A stretch of 64,000 bases of DNA from Sphaerotilus montanus (lineage in GTDB: Bacteria > Pseudomonadota > Gammaproteobacteria > Burkholderiales > Burkholderiaceae_C). Shown here piece after piece: positions 34,705 to 44,397 of this stretch. Position 1 is the first letter of the stretch. Each line of letters starts with the position of its first letter. The notes under the pieces are model-generated. The model was not told the origin of the DNA. It ran no database searches and saw only the letters and a list, made by a program, of their open reading frames with translations. The position numbers were made by a program, and so were the translations under genes. The DNA is taken from NCBI RefSeq assembly GCF_013410775.1, contig NZ_JACCFH010000001.1, positions 4,216,001 to 4,280,000 of the forward strand. Reading direction: 5' to 3'.

Positions 34705-36318
34705 TCAGGCATTGCAGGTCGCGCGCCGCACGGCAGCGCGCACGGCGTCGGGTTCGGGCTGGCGCCAGCGGGCGGCGACGATCTGGTCCGGGCGGATCAG
34801 GTAGGCGGTGCCGGGCTGGGCGTCGTAGCGCTGCGCCGCGACACCGTCGGCGGGCAGGCGCAGCGTGCGCACCGGGATGGCATCGCCGGTCAGCGAAGCG
34901 AATGCCGGGGTGTCGGCGTCACCGAAGACGAGCAGCACGAAGCCGTTGCCGGTGTGTTCCAGCAGCCAGCCGTCGCGGCCGTCCACCGCCACGGGCGCGT
35001 CGTCCATGGGTGCTCCCGGCGTCATCCGGCCGCTGAAGACCTCGCCCTCGGCGTCCGGCGTCGACAGGGGCGAGCCGCGGTGGTGCGTCGGCACCGACAG
35101 CCGACCCGAGTTGACCAGCGCGCGCGCAAAGGCATGGTCGTTCGCCAGCGTCAGCACCGCGTCGCGGAAGTCGCGCGAGGCCTGGCTCTTGGGCGTCATG
35201 AAGTCGGTCGAGCGCGTCGAGTTGAGCAGGTTTTCATCGGCCGCTTCGCCGCGCTCGGTGTTGTAGCTGTCCAGCAGCGCGGCGGGCGCCCGGCCGTCGA
35301 TCACCAGCTTCAGCTTCCACGCGAGGTTGTCCGTGTCCTGGATGCCCGAGTTCGCGCCGCGTGCGCCGAAGGGCGAGACCTGGTGCGCCGCATCGCCGAC
35401 GAACAGCAGCCGCCCGTGCCGGAAATCCGCCATGCGCCGGCACTGGAAGGTGTAGACGCTGACCCACTCCAGCGAGAACTCGCGGTCCGGCCCGAGCATG
35501 GCGCGGATGCGCGGGATGACCTGCTCGGGCTTTTTCTCATGTTCGGGATCGGCGTCCCAGCCAAGCTGGAAGTCGATGCGCCAGACGTTGTCCGCCTCGC
35601 GGTGCAGCAGCACGCTCTGGTTGGGGTGGAACGGCGGATCGAACCAGAACCAGCGCTCGGCGGGGAAGTCCGCCTTCATCACCACGTCGGCGATCAGGAA
35701 GCGGTCCTGGAAGACCTTGCCCTCGATGTCGAGGCCGAGCTGGCGCCGGATCGGGCTGCGGGCGCCGTCGGCGACGACCAGCCAGTCGGCGTGCAGGCGG
35801 TAGGCGCCCTCGGCAGTCTCCACGTCGATCAGCGCGCCGTCGTCCTGCGGGGTCACCCGCGCGACCTTGCTCAGCCAGCGCAGATCGAGGTTCGGCAACG
35901 CCATCGCGCGGCGGACGAGGTATTCCTCCAGGTAGTACTGCTGCAGGTTGACCATGCCGGGGCGGCGGTGGTTCGGCTCAGGCAGCAGGTTGAAATGGAA
36001 GACCTCGGCATCGCGGTGGAAGGTGCGCCCGACGTTCCAGGTCACGCCCTTGTCCACGACGGCCTGCCCGCAGCCGAGCCGGTCGAGGATCTCCAGCGTG
36101 CGCTTGGCGTAGCACAGGCCGCGCGAGCCGACGCTGACGGTGTGGTCATCGTCGAGCAGCACGACCGGCAGGCCCTGCTGCGCCAGGTCGATCGCCGCGC
36201 TCAGCCCGACCGGGCCGGCGCCGACGACGACCACCGGGTGACGCGCCACGGTGTCCGGCGTGTCCAGCGCAGCCGGACGGCGGAAGGCGTAGCGGGGATA
36301 GGTGTAGGTGCTCAGCAC
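34705..36318 (-). CDS. FAD-dependent aromatic monooxygenase (MhpA-like)
   Basis: A 537-residue group A flavoprotein hydroxylase. It has the FAD Rossmann motif VVVVGAGPVGLSAAIDLAQQG near residue 30, the middle DG motif in VVADGARSPIRRQLG, and the second FAD motif GRLLFVGDAAHQVSPFGARGANSGIQD near 300. A thioredoxin-like C-terminal region follows, as in MhpA/PheA relatives. The start is a GTG at 36316-36318 with AAGG upstream, six bases after the VOC gene stop. It should hydroxylate a phenolic acid to a dihydroxy compound, but the substrate is not readable. Confidence 0.9.
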   Translation of the reverse strand: MLSTYTYPRYAFRRPAALDTPDTVARHPVVVVGAGPVGLSAAIDLAQQGLPVVLLDDDHTVSVGSRGLCYAKRTLEILDRLGCGQAVVDKGVTWNVGRTFHRDAEVFHFNLLPEPNHRRPGMVNLQQYYLEEYLVRRAMALPNLDLRWLSKVARVTPQDDGALIDVETAEGAYRLHADWLVVADGARSPIRRQLGLDIEGKVFQDRFLIADVVMKADFPAERWFWFDPPFHPNQSVLLHREADNVWRIDFQLGWDADPEHEKKPEQVIPRIRAMLGPDREFSLEWVSVYTFQCRRMADFRHGRLLFVGDAAHQVSPFGARGANSGIQDTDNLAWKLKLVIDGRAPAALLDSYNTERGEAADENLLNSTRSTDFMTPKSQASRDFRDAVLTLANDHAFARALVNSGRLSVPTHHRGSPLSTPDAEGEVFSGRMTPGAPMDDAPVAVDGRDGWLLEHTGNGFVLLVFGDADTPAFASLTGDAIPVRTLRLPADGVAAQRYDAQPGTAYLIRPDQIVAARWRQPEPDAVRAAVRRATCNA

Positions 36319-36324
36319 AGCGGT

Positions 36325-36852
36325 TCAGCCTTCGTGCATCCAGGCGGCGTGGCGCGGCGCCTTCTTTGTCTGCGACCACTCTTCGAGCATGTCCCACTTG
36401 CACGCGTCGAGCTTGCGCATCATCTCGGGCGTGCCGATGTCCGCGGCCAGTTCGAGCCGGTGGCCGTTCGGGTCGAAGAAGTAGATCGACTTGAAGATGG
36501 TGTGGTTGACCGGCCCGAGCACGTCGATCCCGGCCGCGACCAGCTTGGCCTTCGTCGCCTCCAGCACGTCCATCGACGCGACCTTGAACGCGATGTGCTG
36601 CACCCAGCCGGGCGTGTTCTCGTCGCGGCCCATGGCGGGCGAGTTCGGCAGCTCGAAGAAGGCCAGCACATTGCCGTTGCCCGCGTCGAGGAAGATGTGC
36701 ATGTACGGATCCGGCGCCTTGGTGGACGGCACCTCGTTTTCGGCGATGGCCAGCACGAAGTCCATGCCGAGGTGGTCGCGGTACCACTCGACGGTCTGCT
36801 TGGCGTCCTTGCAGCGGTAGGCGACGTGGTGCACGCCGTGGGTGATGCTCAT
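36325..36852 (-). CDS. VOC-family dioxygenase/glyoxalase-like protein
   Basis: A 175-residue vicinal-oxygen-chelate protein with two beta-alpha-beta-beta-beta modules. The metal ligands are visible as His in HHVAYRCKD, His in VQHIAFKVAS and Glu in GHRLELAAD, so the metal site looks intact. An AGGAG site precedes the ATG at 36850-36852. Between a monooxygenase and a metallo-beta-lactamase protein it is the best candidate for ring cleavage in this cluster; a glyoxalase or isomerase role is the alternative. Confidence 0.85.
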   Translation of the reverse strand: MSITHGVHHVAYRCKDAKQTVEWYRDHLGMDFVLAIAENEVPSTKAPDPYMHIFLDAGNGNVLAFFELPNSPAMGRDENTPGWVQHIAFKVASMDVLEATKAKLVAAGIDVLGPVNHTIFKSIYFFDPNGHRLELAADIGTPEMMRKLDACKWDMLEEWSQTKKAPRHAAWMHEG

Positions 36853-36887
36853 GGGGGTACTCCTGCGCAGTGGAACAGCCGAATCGA

Positions 36888-37847
36888 TCAGCCTTCGAGT
36901 GCTTGCCACATGGCGACATCGCGCTCGGCGGTCCAGATGCGCGGGTCGCGGTGGCCGGTCGCTTCGTCATAGGCGCGGGTCACGTCGAAGGGCATGCAGT
37001 GGTTGAAGATCACCCAGTGGCCGAACTTCGGCTTCAGCGCGGCGAAGGTCTCCTCGTACACCTTGCGCAGATCGCGCCCCTCGGCGGCACCTGCCTTCAC
37101 GCTCGCGTACAGCTCGCTCACGAACGCCCGCGTGCCGGCCAGACCCGCCTGCACCTGCTCCGGCGTCTGCAGCGCGGCGCCGCGGCCGGGCACCAGCTTC
37201 TCGGGGTTCAGCGCGGCGATGTTGTCCAGCGTCTGCGGCCAGTCCTGGAAATAGGCGTCGCCCGCATACGGCGTCGCGTCGAACTCGACCAGGTCGCCCG
37301 AGAACAGGATCTTTTCCTTCGGCAGCCACGCGACGGTGTCGCCCTTGGTGTGGCCGCGGCCCAGTTGCAGGATCTGCACTTCCACCGAGCCCAGCCAGAT
37401 CGTCATCTTCCCGGTGAAGGTGATCGTCGGCCACGTCAGGCCCGCCGGCACCGACTCGACGTTCTGGAACAGCCGGGGGAAGCGGCCGATCTCGCTGGCC
37501 TTGTCGAACTCGCCGCGCTCGACGATCAGGTCGTAGGTGTCCTGGCTGGCGATGATCTGCTCGGGCTCATACGCCGTCGCGCCCAGCACGCGCACCGCGT
37601 GGTAGTGGCTCAGCAGCACGTACTTGATCGGCTTGTCCGTCACTTCGCGGATGCGGCGGATCACGTCCTGCGCCATCACCGGCGTGGCCTGCGTGTCGAT
37701 GACCATCACGGCGTCGTCGCCGATGATGATGCCGGTGTTCGGGTCGCCCTCGGCGGTGTAGGCGTAGGCGTGGTCGGACAGCTTGTCGAAGCTGACCTTC
37801 TTTTCTTCCAGGTCGGCGGCGGAGGCGAAGGTCTTGGTCTGCGTCAT
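36888..37847 (-). CDS. Metallo-beta-lactamase-fold hydrolase with altered HxHxDH
   Basis: A 319-residue MBL-fold protein. The first metal motif reads His81-Tyr-His83-Ala-Val85-Arg86, so the Asp and third His of HxHxDH are Val and Arg. Later ligands remain: His in GRGHTKGDT, Asp in FSGDLVEF and His in FNHCMPF. This would allow one metal site but not the usual pair. It is the first gene of the minus-strand unit, divergent from the IclR regulator 117 bases away. The substrate is unknown; hydrolysis or isomerisation of a ring-cleavage product is an inference. Confidence 0.85.
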   Translation of the reverse strand: MTQTKTFASAADLEEKKVSFDKLSDHAYAYTAEGDPNTGIIIGDDAVMVIDTQATPVMAQDVIRRIREVTDKPIKYVLLSHYHAVRVLGATAYEPEQIIASQDTYDLIVERGEFDKASEIGRFPRLFQNVESVPAGLTWPTITFTGKMTIWLGSVEVQILQLGRGHTKGDTVAWLPKEKILFSGDLVEFDATPYAGDAYFQDWPQTLDNIAALNPEKLVPGRGAALQTPEQVQAGLAGTRAFVSELYASVKAGAAEGRDLRKVYEETFAALKPKFGHWVIFNHCMPFDVTRAYDEATGHRDPRIWTAERDVAMWQALEG

Positions 37848-37963
37848 GGGGAGGCTTCCGAGGTTTGTTTCTGTCGAACGAGTTCGTCTAATCCGAACGA
37901 TGGATTGATCTTAGTCACGCCGTTTGTTAATGTCTAATGCATTCGTATTGGTAGAAACCCGCA
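37848..37963. promoter_or_regulatory. IclR control region with repeated half-sites
   Basis: This divergent spacer between the MBL gene and the iclR gene holds three 5-base half-sites in a row: CGAAC (37875-37879), GTTCG (37882-37886) and CGAAC (37894-37898). The middle and right ones form GTTCG-N7-CGAAC. The direct repeat GTCTAAT occurs at 37886 and 37932. Palindrome-plus-direct-repeat layouts are known for IclR-family aromatic regulators such as PcaU. Confidence 0.5.
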
Positions 37964-38728
37964 ATGAATGAAGAATCCACGCCCCGCGGCTCGCGCGGCA
38001 TCCAGAGCATCGAGGTCGGCGGCCAGTTGCTGCACGCACTCGCCCACGCCGGCCGCCCGCTGGCGCTGAAAGACCTCGCGCGCGAGGCCGACATGACGCC
38101 CGCGAAGGCGCACCCCTACCTCGTCAGCTTCGGCGCGGTCGGGCTGGTCGAGCAGGAGGCGGACACCGGCCGCTACGGGTTGGGGCCGCTGGCGCTGCAG
38201 TTGGGGCTGATCGCGTTGCAGCAGGTCGATCCGGTGCGGCTCGCGTCCGCGGAGTTGCCAGCGCTGGCGCGCGAGGTCGGGCACACGGTGGCGATCGCCG
38301 TGTGGGGCAACCGGGGGCCGACCATCGTGCGGCTGGAGGAAGGGCCGCAGGCGGTCCACGTCAACATGCGGCACGGCACGGTGGTGTCGGTCGATGGAAC
38401 GGCGTCCGGGCTGCTGTTCGCGGCGCATCGGCCGGCGGCGGAGGTCGAGGCGATCCTGAAAGCCGAAGGGGCGGGGCGCACGCTGGCGGATCTGGCGCCA
38501 CAGCTTGAACGGGTGCGCGCGCAGGGCTGGAGCGGCGCGGTCGATGGCTCGGTGCGGGGGGTCAGCGCGGTGGCGGCGCCGGTGTTCGACGGCTTCGGGC
38601 AGATGGTGCTGGCGCTGACGGCGATCGGGCCGAGTGCGACGCTGGAGGTGCGGGGGGAGGCGGAGGTGGTGCGGGTGTTGCGGGAGCGGGGGCGGGGGGT
38701 GTCGGGGCGCCTGGGATGGCGGGGGTGA
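37964..38728 (+). CDS. IclR-family transcriptional regulator
   Basis: 254 residues with an N-terminal winged helix (LALKDLAREADMTPAKAHPYLVSFGAVGLVEQ, about 40-72) and an IclR effector domain (about 80-254). The latter contains RLEEGPQAVHVNMRHGTVVSVDGTASGLLFAA and GVSAVAAPVFDGFGQMVLALTAIG. It is transcribed divergently from the fumarylacetoacetase/monooxygenase unit and is the probable regulator of that unit and of itself. The ligand is unknown. Confidence 0.92.
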   Translation: MNEESTPRGSRGIQSIEVGGQLLHALAHAGRPLALKDLAREADMTPAKAHPYLVSFGAVGLVEQEADTGRYGLGPLALQLGLIALQQVDPVRLASAELPALAREVGHTVAIAVWGNRGPTIVRLEEGPQAVHVNMRHGTVVSVDGTASGLLFAAHRPAAEVEAILKAEGAGRTLADLAPQLERVRAQGWSGAVDGSVRGVSAVAAPVFDGFGQMVLALTAIGPSATLEVRGEAEVVRVLRERGRGVSGRLGWRG

Positions 38729-38838
38729 GGGCCCGTCCAGCGGGCCATGTCGTCAACTTTGAGGATGCCGGCCACGGTGACACCGGCTAACTTCAGCCGA
38801 GACCGGACGTATTTCCCCATGCCGCGGAGGTTTGCACC

Positions 38839-39636
38839 ATGCCCGTCACGCTGGACAGCCTGTCGAAAGTCGTCACCATCGTGTCGGCCGGGATCGCGGT
38901 GTTCGCGGCATGGATCGCCTTGCCGCTGGATGCCGAACTCAAGCGGCTTCAGACGCAGACCCAGAAACTCGACATCGACCTGAAGGCCGCCGAGGGTCGC
39001 CTGAAGGAGACCGAGGCCCGACTCAAGGAAACCGAGTCCGGACGCAAGCTGTCCTTCGACCTTTACAAGGAAGTTCGCAATATTCTCGAGAGAAAGGACA
39101 AGACGCCCAAGGACGAGGAGGCGCTTCGGGTGCTCATCGAGTCGCTGGCGGACGATCCCTTCCGGTACAAGCTGCTGGGCGTGCTGGCGGTCAGTGCGAG
39201 CACACCGGAGGTCAAGCGAGCGGCCACTGAAAGCTCCTCGTTTTTCCGGGAGGAAGCACAGGTTGTTGCCCAGAAGGCGCCGGTGCCCCCGGTACCGGGC
39301 GAACTGGCTGTCCGGTCCACGGCAGTGGGCAGCATGGACGTCGACGTGTTCTATTGCGCTGCGAGACAGGCCACGTCCGAGCCGGTCGCCAGGAGCGTTC
39401 TGGCGCTCAGGCAGTCAGGCGAGTCGGGGCGGTGGCGTCTGCGGTTCCTGCCGGACAGCGTCAACCAGCAGCCTGGCTATGGCATCACGTCCAACGAGAT
39501 CCGGTACAACGTGCCGGACGAAACGGAGGCAGCGAAGCTGCTGGCCGAAAGAATCGGCAAGACCGGACTCAAGATGGCCTTGCGAGAGTCGCAGCAACCA
39601 ACCCGGTGGTACATCAGTGTGTTCATCTGCCAGTGA
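38839..39636 (+). CDS. Membrane-anchored coiled-coil protein, unknown function
   Basis: 265 residues. A single hydrophobic segment (about 8-28) would anchor it in the membrane. It is followed by a coiled coil (about 30-75) containing near-repeats GRLKETE / ARLKETE. The C-terminal 50 residues (NEIRYNVPDETEAAKLLAERIGKTG..WYISVFIC) look like a small alpha/beta domain of the LytR_C or SPOR type, often linked to the cell wall. A GGAGG site precedes the ATG. Base composition is less GC-rich than its neighbours, which hints at acquisition. I do not recognise a named family. Confidence 0.75.
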   Translation: MPVTLDSLSKVVTIVSAGIAVFAAWIALPLDAELKRLQTQTQKLDIDLKAAEGRLKETEARLKETESGRKLSFDLYKEVRNILERKDKTPKDEEALRVLIESLADDPFRYKLLGVLAVSASTPEVKRAATESSSFFREEAQVVAQKAPVPPVPGELAVRSTAVGSMDVDVFYCAARQATSEPVARSVLALRQSGESGRWRLRFLPDSVNQQPGYGITSNEIRYNVPDETEAAKLLAERIGKTGLKMALRESQQPTRWYISVFICQ

Positions 39637-39668
39637 GGCTGGTGTCGCCGATTCGAATCAATTGCATT

Positions 39669-40976
39669 TCAGCGCAACAAATGGGACCGCTGCGCATCCA
39701 GCCTCAGCACCAGCTCCCCGAACAACGAGTTCGCCCAGGCAAACCAAGGCCGCGTGAACCTGCGTACATCGTCCTGGTGAAACGACTCGTGCATGAACCC
39801 GGTCCCGGCATGGCTCGCCTTGAGCATCGCCAGGCACCGCAGGATCTCGGCGTCGTCCGTGCTGGTCATCGCCTGCATCGTCAGCGCGATCGGCCAGATC
39901 ATCCCCAGCCCGCAATGCGGCCCGCCGATCCCGCAGCCCGCCCGGCCGCGGAAGAAAAACGGGTTGTCCTCGCTCAGCACGAAGGCGCGGGTGGCGCGGT
40001 AGCGCGGGTCGTCCACGGACAGGCAGCCCAGGTAGGGCAGCGACAGCAGGCTCGGCACGTTCGCGTCGTCCATGTAGAGCGCATTGCCGTAGCCGTCGGT
40101 TTCATAGGGCAGCACCCCTTCGGTCGGCAGCGCCACCGCCACTTCATCCGCCAACCCCCGCGCCGACTCGGCCAGCGCCACCCGCCCGAGCGCCGTGGCC
40201 AGCGCATCGAGCTGGCGCAGCGCGGTCACGGCCATGAAGTTGGCGGGAATCAGGTAGGGGTACTGGCAGGCGTCGTCCGACGGCCGGAACCCGGAGCGGA
40301 TCAGCCCGTTCGGCCGCGCCGGCCAGCCCTCGCCGTCGAAGGGCAGCGTGTCCGTCGGGCTGAGCGCCAGGCGCTGGAAGCGGTAGGGGCCGGGGCCGTC
40401 GCGGCGCTGCTGCGCGCGCATCGTCTGCAGCACCAGCGCCATCGCCCGCGCCCAGTGGTCGTCGAACGGTGACGTGTCGCCACACGCCTGCCAGTAACCG
40501 TGGCCGAGCCGGATCACGCTGCACAGCGAGTCCAGCTCCCACTTGCGCTCGTGCAGCTCGGGGCGCATCGCCGTGCGGTCGTCGGCCCACTGGCTGCCTT
40601 CCTGGCCCTTGTTGAAGGCGTTCGCGTACGGGTCGATCAGCACGCAGTCCACCTGCCGGTTCACGACCCCGGCCAGCATCCGCTGCAGCCGCGGCTCGGT
40701 TGGTGCCAGCGCGAGGTAAGGCCACACCTGCGCGGTCGAGTCGCGCAGCCACATCGCGGGGATGTCGCCGGTGATGACGAAGGTGTCGGGGCGCGCGCCG
40801 TCCGTGAAATCAACCGTCGTGTCGAGCGTGTTCGGCAGCGCGTTGGCAAAAAGCTGGCCCAACTCGGCGTCGGCCATGCGGGTGCGCACGCGGTCGATCG
40901 TGGCTTCGACCGCCTCGCTGGTGAAGCAGCGCTGGGGCAGGAGTGGGCGTCCGGTCTCGATGGTCATGGCGGTCAC
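39669..40976 (-). CDS. GH125 exo-alpha-1,6-mannosidase-like protein
   Basis: A 435-residue metal-independent glycoside hydrolase of family 125. Signature blocks are TGDIPAMWLRDSTAQVWPYL (about 68-87), RPNGLIRSGFRPSDDACQYPYLIPANFMA (about 222-250) and the late GTGFMHESFHQDD..FTRPWFAWANSLFGEL. GH125 enzymes remove alpha-1,6-mannose. There is no signal peptide, so it acts in the cytoplasm. The GTG at 40974-40976 has GGAG six bases upstream and is preferred to the ATG three codons later. No other carbohydrate gene is adjacent. Confidence 0.93.
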   Translation of the reverse strand: MTAMTIETGRPLLPQRCFTSEAVEATIDRVRTRMADAELGQLFANALPNTLDTTVDFTDGARPDTFVITGDIPAMWLRDSTAQVWPYLALAPTEPRLQRMLAGVVNRQVDCVLIDPYANAFNKGQEGSQWADDRTAMRPELHERKWELDSLCSVIRLGHGYWQACGDTSPFDDHWARAMALVLQTMRAQQRRDGPGPYRFQRLALSPTDTLPFDGEGWPARPNGLIRSGFRPSDDACQYPYLIPANFMAVTALRQLDALATALGRVALAESARGLADEVAVALPTEGVLPYETDGYGNALYMDDANVPSLLSLPYLGCLSVDDPRYRATRAFVLSEDNPFFFRGRAGCGIGGPHCGLGMIWPIALTMQAMTSTDDAEILRCLAMLKASHAGTGFMHESFHQDDVRRFTRPWFAWANSLFGELVLRLDAQRSHLLR

Positions 40977-41089
40977 GAGAGGCTCCGTTCTGTGGTGTTC
41001 ACACGCCGCGCGAGGTCGCGAGGGTTGACGACAGTTGTGTTGCGCTGCAGCATAGGGTTATCCCGTATATGGCAAGGCCAGAGATTCCC

Positions 41090-41419
41090 ATGCGCAAGAC
41101 CCGACTCTGTATTCTCGCCGCGCTGGCGACCGTGTTTTCGTCCGCCGCGCTGACCGCCCACGCCGAGCCGGCGGCGCCGTTCAGCGGCATCGATCCCAAC
41201 ACCTTCATCCTGGGTCACCCGGCCAGCCCGCGCTGGAAGGTGGTTCACAGCAATGGTGAACACCCGGCGGTGCTGGTGGCGCGTCGCGCGCAGCAATCGA
41301 CGCAACTGTCGTCGATCGACCCGAACCAGTTCATCGTGCAGCCGCCGGCCAGCGTGCGCTGGCTGGTTCGTGGCGACAGCGAGGTGACCACGGCTGCGGC
41401 CACCTCCGTCACGCGCTGA
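41090..41419 (+). CDS. Small exported protein with internal duplication
   Basis: 109 residues starting MRKTRLCILAALATVFSSAALTAHA, a clear signal peptide (cleavage near AHA). The mature part holds two copies of a short motif: GIDPNTFILGHPASPRWKV at about 30-48 and SIDPNQFIVQPPASVRWLV at about 73-91. An in-frame ATG at 41069 would add seven residues before the signal and is less likely. It is an unknown family, divergent from the GH125 gene. It ends before a bidirectional hairpin. Confidence 0.75.
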   Translation: MRKTRLCILAALATVFSSAALTAHAEPAAPFSGIDPNTFILGHPASPRWKVVHSNGEHPAVLVARRAQQSTQLSSIDPNQFIVQPPASVRWLVRGDSEVTTAAATSVTR

Positions 41420-41426
41420 GCGCGCG

Positions 41427-41452
41427 CGTTCCGGGGTCTGCGCCCCGGAACG
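41427..41452. terminator. Bidirectional hairpin between convergent genes
   Basis: CGTTCCGGGG at 41427-41436 pairs perfectly with CCCCGGAACG at 41443-41452 around the loop TCTGCG. It lies in the 40-base gap between the convergent exported-protein and TerB-like genes. There is no T-run on either side, as is common in high-GC genomes. Confidence 0.65.
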
Positions 41453-41459
41453 ATCCAGA

Positions 41460-41969
41460 TCAGTTCAGCGAGAGCTTGACCTGATGCCCGGGCTGGTTCT
41501 TCGGGTGGTTCTGGTTGGTGAACACCGTGCGGTCCGCCTTGAGCATGATCACTTCGAAGAAGGGCTGGAAGCGCGCTTCGGTGATGCCGAAGGCTTTCAG
41601 GAACTTGGCGAACATTTCCTGCTCTTCGCGCTCCGGCTGGCCATCGGCCAGGGACGAATCGATCAGGTTGATCATGATGCACATCTTCTGGGCATCGGTG
41701 AGCAGCGGCGCGGCTTCGGCCAGGAAGGTGTCCAGCGAGTTCTTGCGGCGGTACTTCATCGACGCGTCCAGCAGCGCCTGGTTCTGTGCGCCGACGCCGA
41801 TCGTGCCCTTGCCGTCGTCCTGGCCGCCCAGCACGGACAGCAGGTGGCCCACTTCTTCGCTGTCCATCTCGCCGTCGGCGGACATCATGTAGATCAGCGA
41901 GGTGGTGAACGCCAGGTGCGGCGTCATCTTGTCGCCGGTGTCGGTCTTGAACATGTCGAACAGGCCCAT
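41460..41969 (-). CDS. TerB-family protein
   Basis: A 169-residue helical protein starting MGLFDMFKTDTGDKMTPHLAFTTSLIYMMSADGEMDSEE. It has the TerB-type acidic ADGEMDSEE motif and a second ADGQPEREEQEMFAKFLKAFGI copy, which suggests a divalent-cation site. An AAGGAG site precedes the ATG at 41967-41969; the ORF extends upstream but that part is not family-like. TerB homologues are linked to tellurite resistance and membrane stress, but stand-alone copies have no clear role. Confidence 0.85.
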   Translation of the reverse strand: MGLFDMFKTDTGDKMTPHLAFTTSLIYMMSADGEMDSEEVGHLLSVLGGQDDGKGTIGVGAQNQALLDASMKYRRKNSLDTFLAEAAPLLTDAQKMCIMINLIDSSLADGQPEREEQEMFAKFLKAFGITEARFQPFFEVIMLKADRTVFTNQNHPKNQPGHQVKLSLN

Positions 41970-42136
41970 GCGGGAAGCTCCTTCAAAGGGGGTTGAGGTG
42001 AAAGGGTGCAATTCGAAGCCGTCTGACCGGGATGCTGGTCCGAAGTTCCCATCGGGCCGGACGACTTTTCGAATCTGGGGCGTGGCCGCCGTAATGCAAG
42101 AGCGGCGCGGACCGTTTCGTTCGATACAGTCCGCCC

Positions 42137-42871
42137 ATGGCATATGAACTTCATTACTGGCCGACCATTCAGGGTCGCGGCGAATTTGTGCGACTGGCGC
42201 TGGAGGCGGCGGGTGCGCCGTACATCGACGTCGCGCGGGGCGACGAAGCTGCGGGGCAGGGCGTGCCCGCGCTGATGCGCCAACTGAAGGATCCCAAGGC
42301 GGTCCAGCCACCGTTTGCACCGCCGTTCCTCAAGGATGGCGCGGTCGTGATCGGGCAGACCGCGGTGATCCTGCACTACGTGGCGCTGGAGTGGAAGCTG
42401 GTCGGGCGCAGCGAGCAGTCGCGCACCTGGACCCAGCAGATCCAGCTCACCATCGCCGACATGGTCAACGAGGCACACGACACCCACCACCCGATCGGCA
42501 TCGATCTGTACTACGAGGACCAGAAGCCCGAGGCATTGCGCCGTGCACAGGCGTTCTGCACCACGCGCATGCCGAAGTACCTGCAGTGGTTCGAGCAGAT
42601 CGTCGCCCGCAATCCGGCGGGCACGCGCTTTCTGGTGGGCGGCAAGATGAGCTATGCGGACCTGTCGCTGTTTCAGCTGATCGAGGGGCTGCGCTACGCC
42701 TTCCCGAAGGCAGCGGCCAGCGCGCTGGCCCGCACGCCGCTGATCGTGGACCTGCATGACCGCGTGGCCGAGGTGCCGCGCGTGGCGGCGTATCTCGCGA
42801 GCCCGCGGCGCATCCCGTTCAACGAGCAGGGCCTCTTCCGCTGCTATCCGGAGCTGGATCTGGTCACCTAG
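42137..42871 (+). CDS. Glutathione S-transferase-like protein
   Basis: 244 residues with an N-terminal thioredoxin-fold domain ([27 protein letters not shown]) and an all-helical C-terminal domain (about 90-220, ending with the [21 protein letters not shown] cap). The Tyr near the N-terminus resembles sigma/alpha-type GSTs. It lacks the zeta-class SSCxWRVRIAL motif, so it is not a maleylacetoacetate isomerase. It is divergent from the TerB gene and 70 bases upstream of the acyl-CoA dehydrogenase. The substrate is unknown. Confidence 0.88.
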   Translation: MAYELHYWPTIQGRGEFVRLALEAAGAPYIDVARGDEAAGQGVPALMRQLKDPKAVQPPFAPPFLKDGAVVIGQTAVILHYVALEWKLVGRSEQSRTWTQQIQLTIADMVNEAHDTHHPIGIDLYYEDQKPEALRRAQAFCTTRMPKYLQWFEQIVARNPAGTRFLVGGKMSYADLSLFQLIEGLRYAFPKAAASALARTPLIVDLHDRVAEVPRVAAYLASPRRIPFNEQGLFRCYPELDLVT

Positions 42872-42941
42872 GCGACCTCGGGGGCGCGGTGGCGGTGCTT
42901 CAATCACCAGCATCCCACCGCAGACCCGCAGGAGCCAGAGC

Positions 42942-44183
<1,242 letters not shown>

Positions 44184-44397
44184 ACTGCGCGAAGTTTCAG
44201 CGACTCGCCCCACTCGTCCCCACTCCTTGCCTCCATGACCACCGGCTTCCAGCTCGTTTACGGCGACCACCTCGCACGCAGTGTGCGGGGGGTGCCGTGT
44301 GCGCCGCCGGTGGGGTGCTGACCGCGTTTCCCCCGAACCGTTTGTCCGCATTTGATTCATGGCGCGGCTGCCCGTGTGCAGCCGCCAAGGAGTTTTC
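44184..44397. promoter_or_regulatory. Intergenic region before hpd
   Basis: A 214-base spacer between the acyl-CoA dehydrogenase and the 4-hydroxyphenylpyruvate dioxygenase gene. It holds no convincing coding sequence or clear -35/-10 pair. The last 60 bases are somewhat less GC-rich and probably include the hpd promoter. An AAGGAG site lies seven bases before the hpd ATG. Confidence 0.4.

Noticed and set aside
41051-41071. AGGGTTATCCCGTATAT as a shared promoter with AGGGTTAGTCCGTATTT at 26974
   Set aside because: Likeness is limited to about 13 positions with gaps in function; it could be chance in two AT-rich promoters.
42137-42871. GST as maleylacetoacetate isomerase for the fumarylacetoacetase unit
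   Set aside because: The zeta-class active-site motif SSCxWRVRIAL is absent and the gene is 8 kb away.
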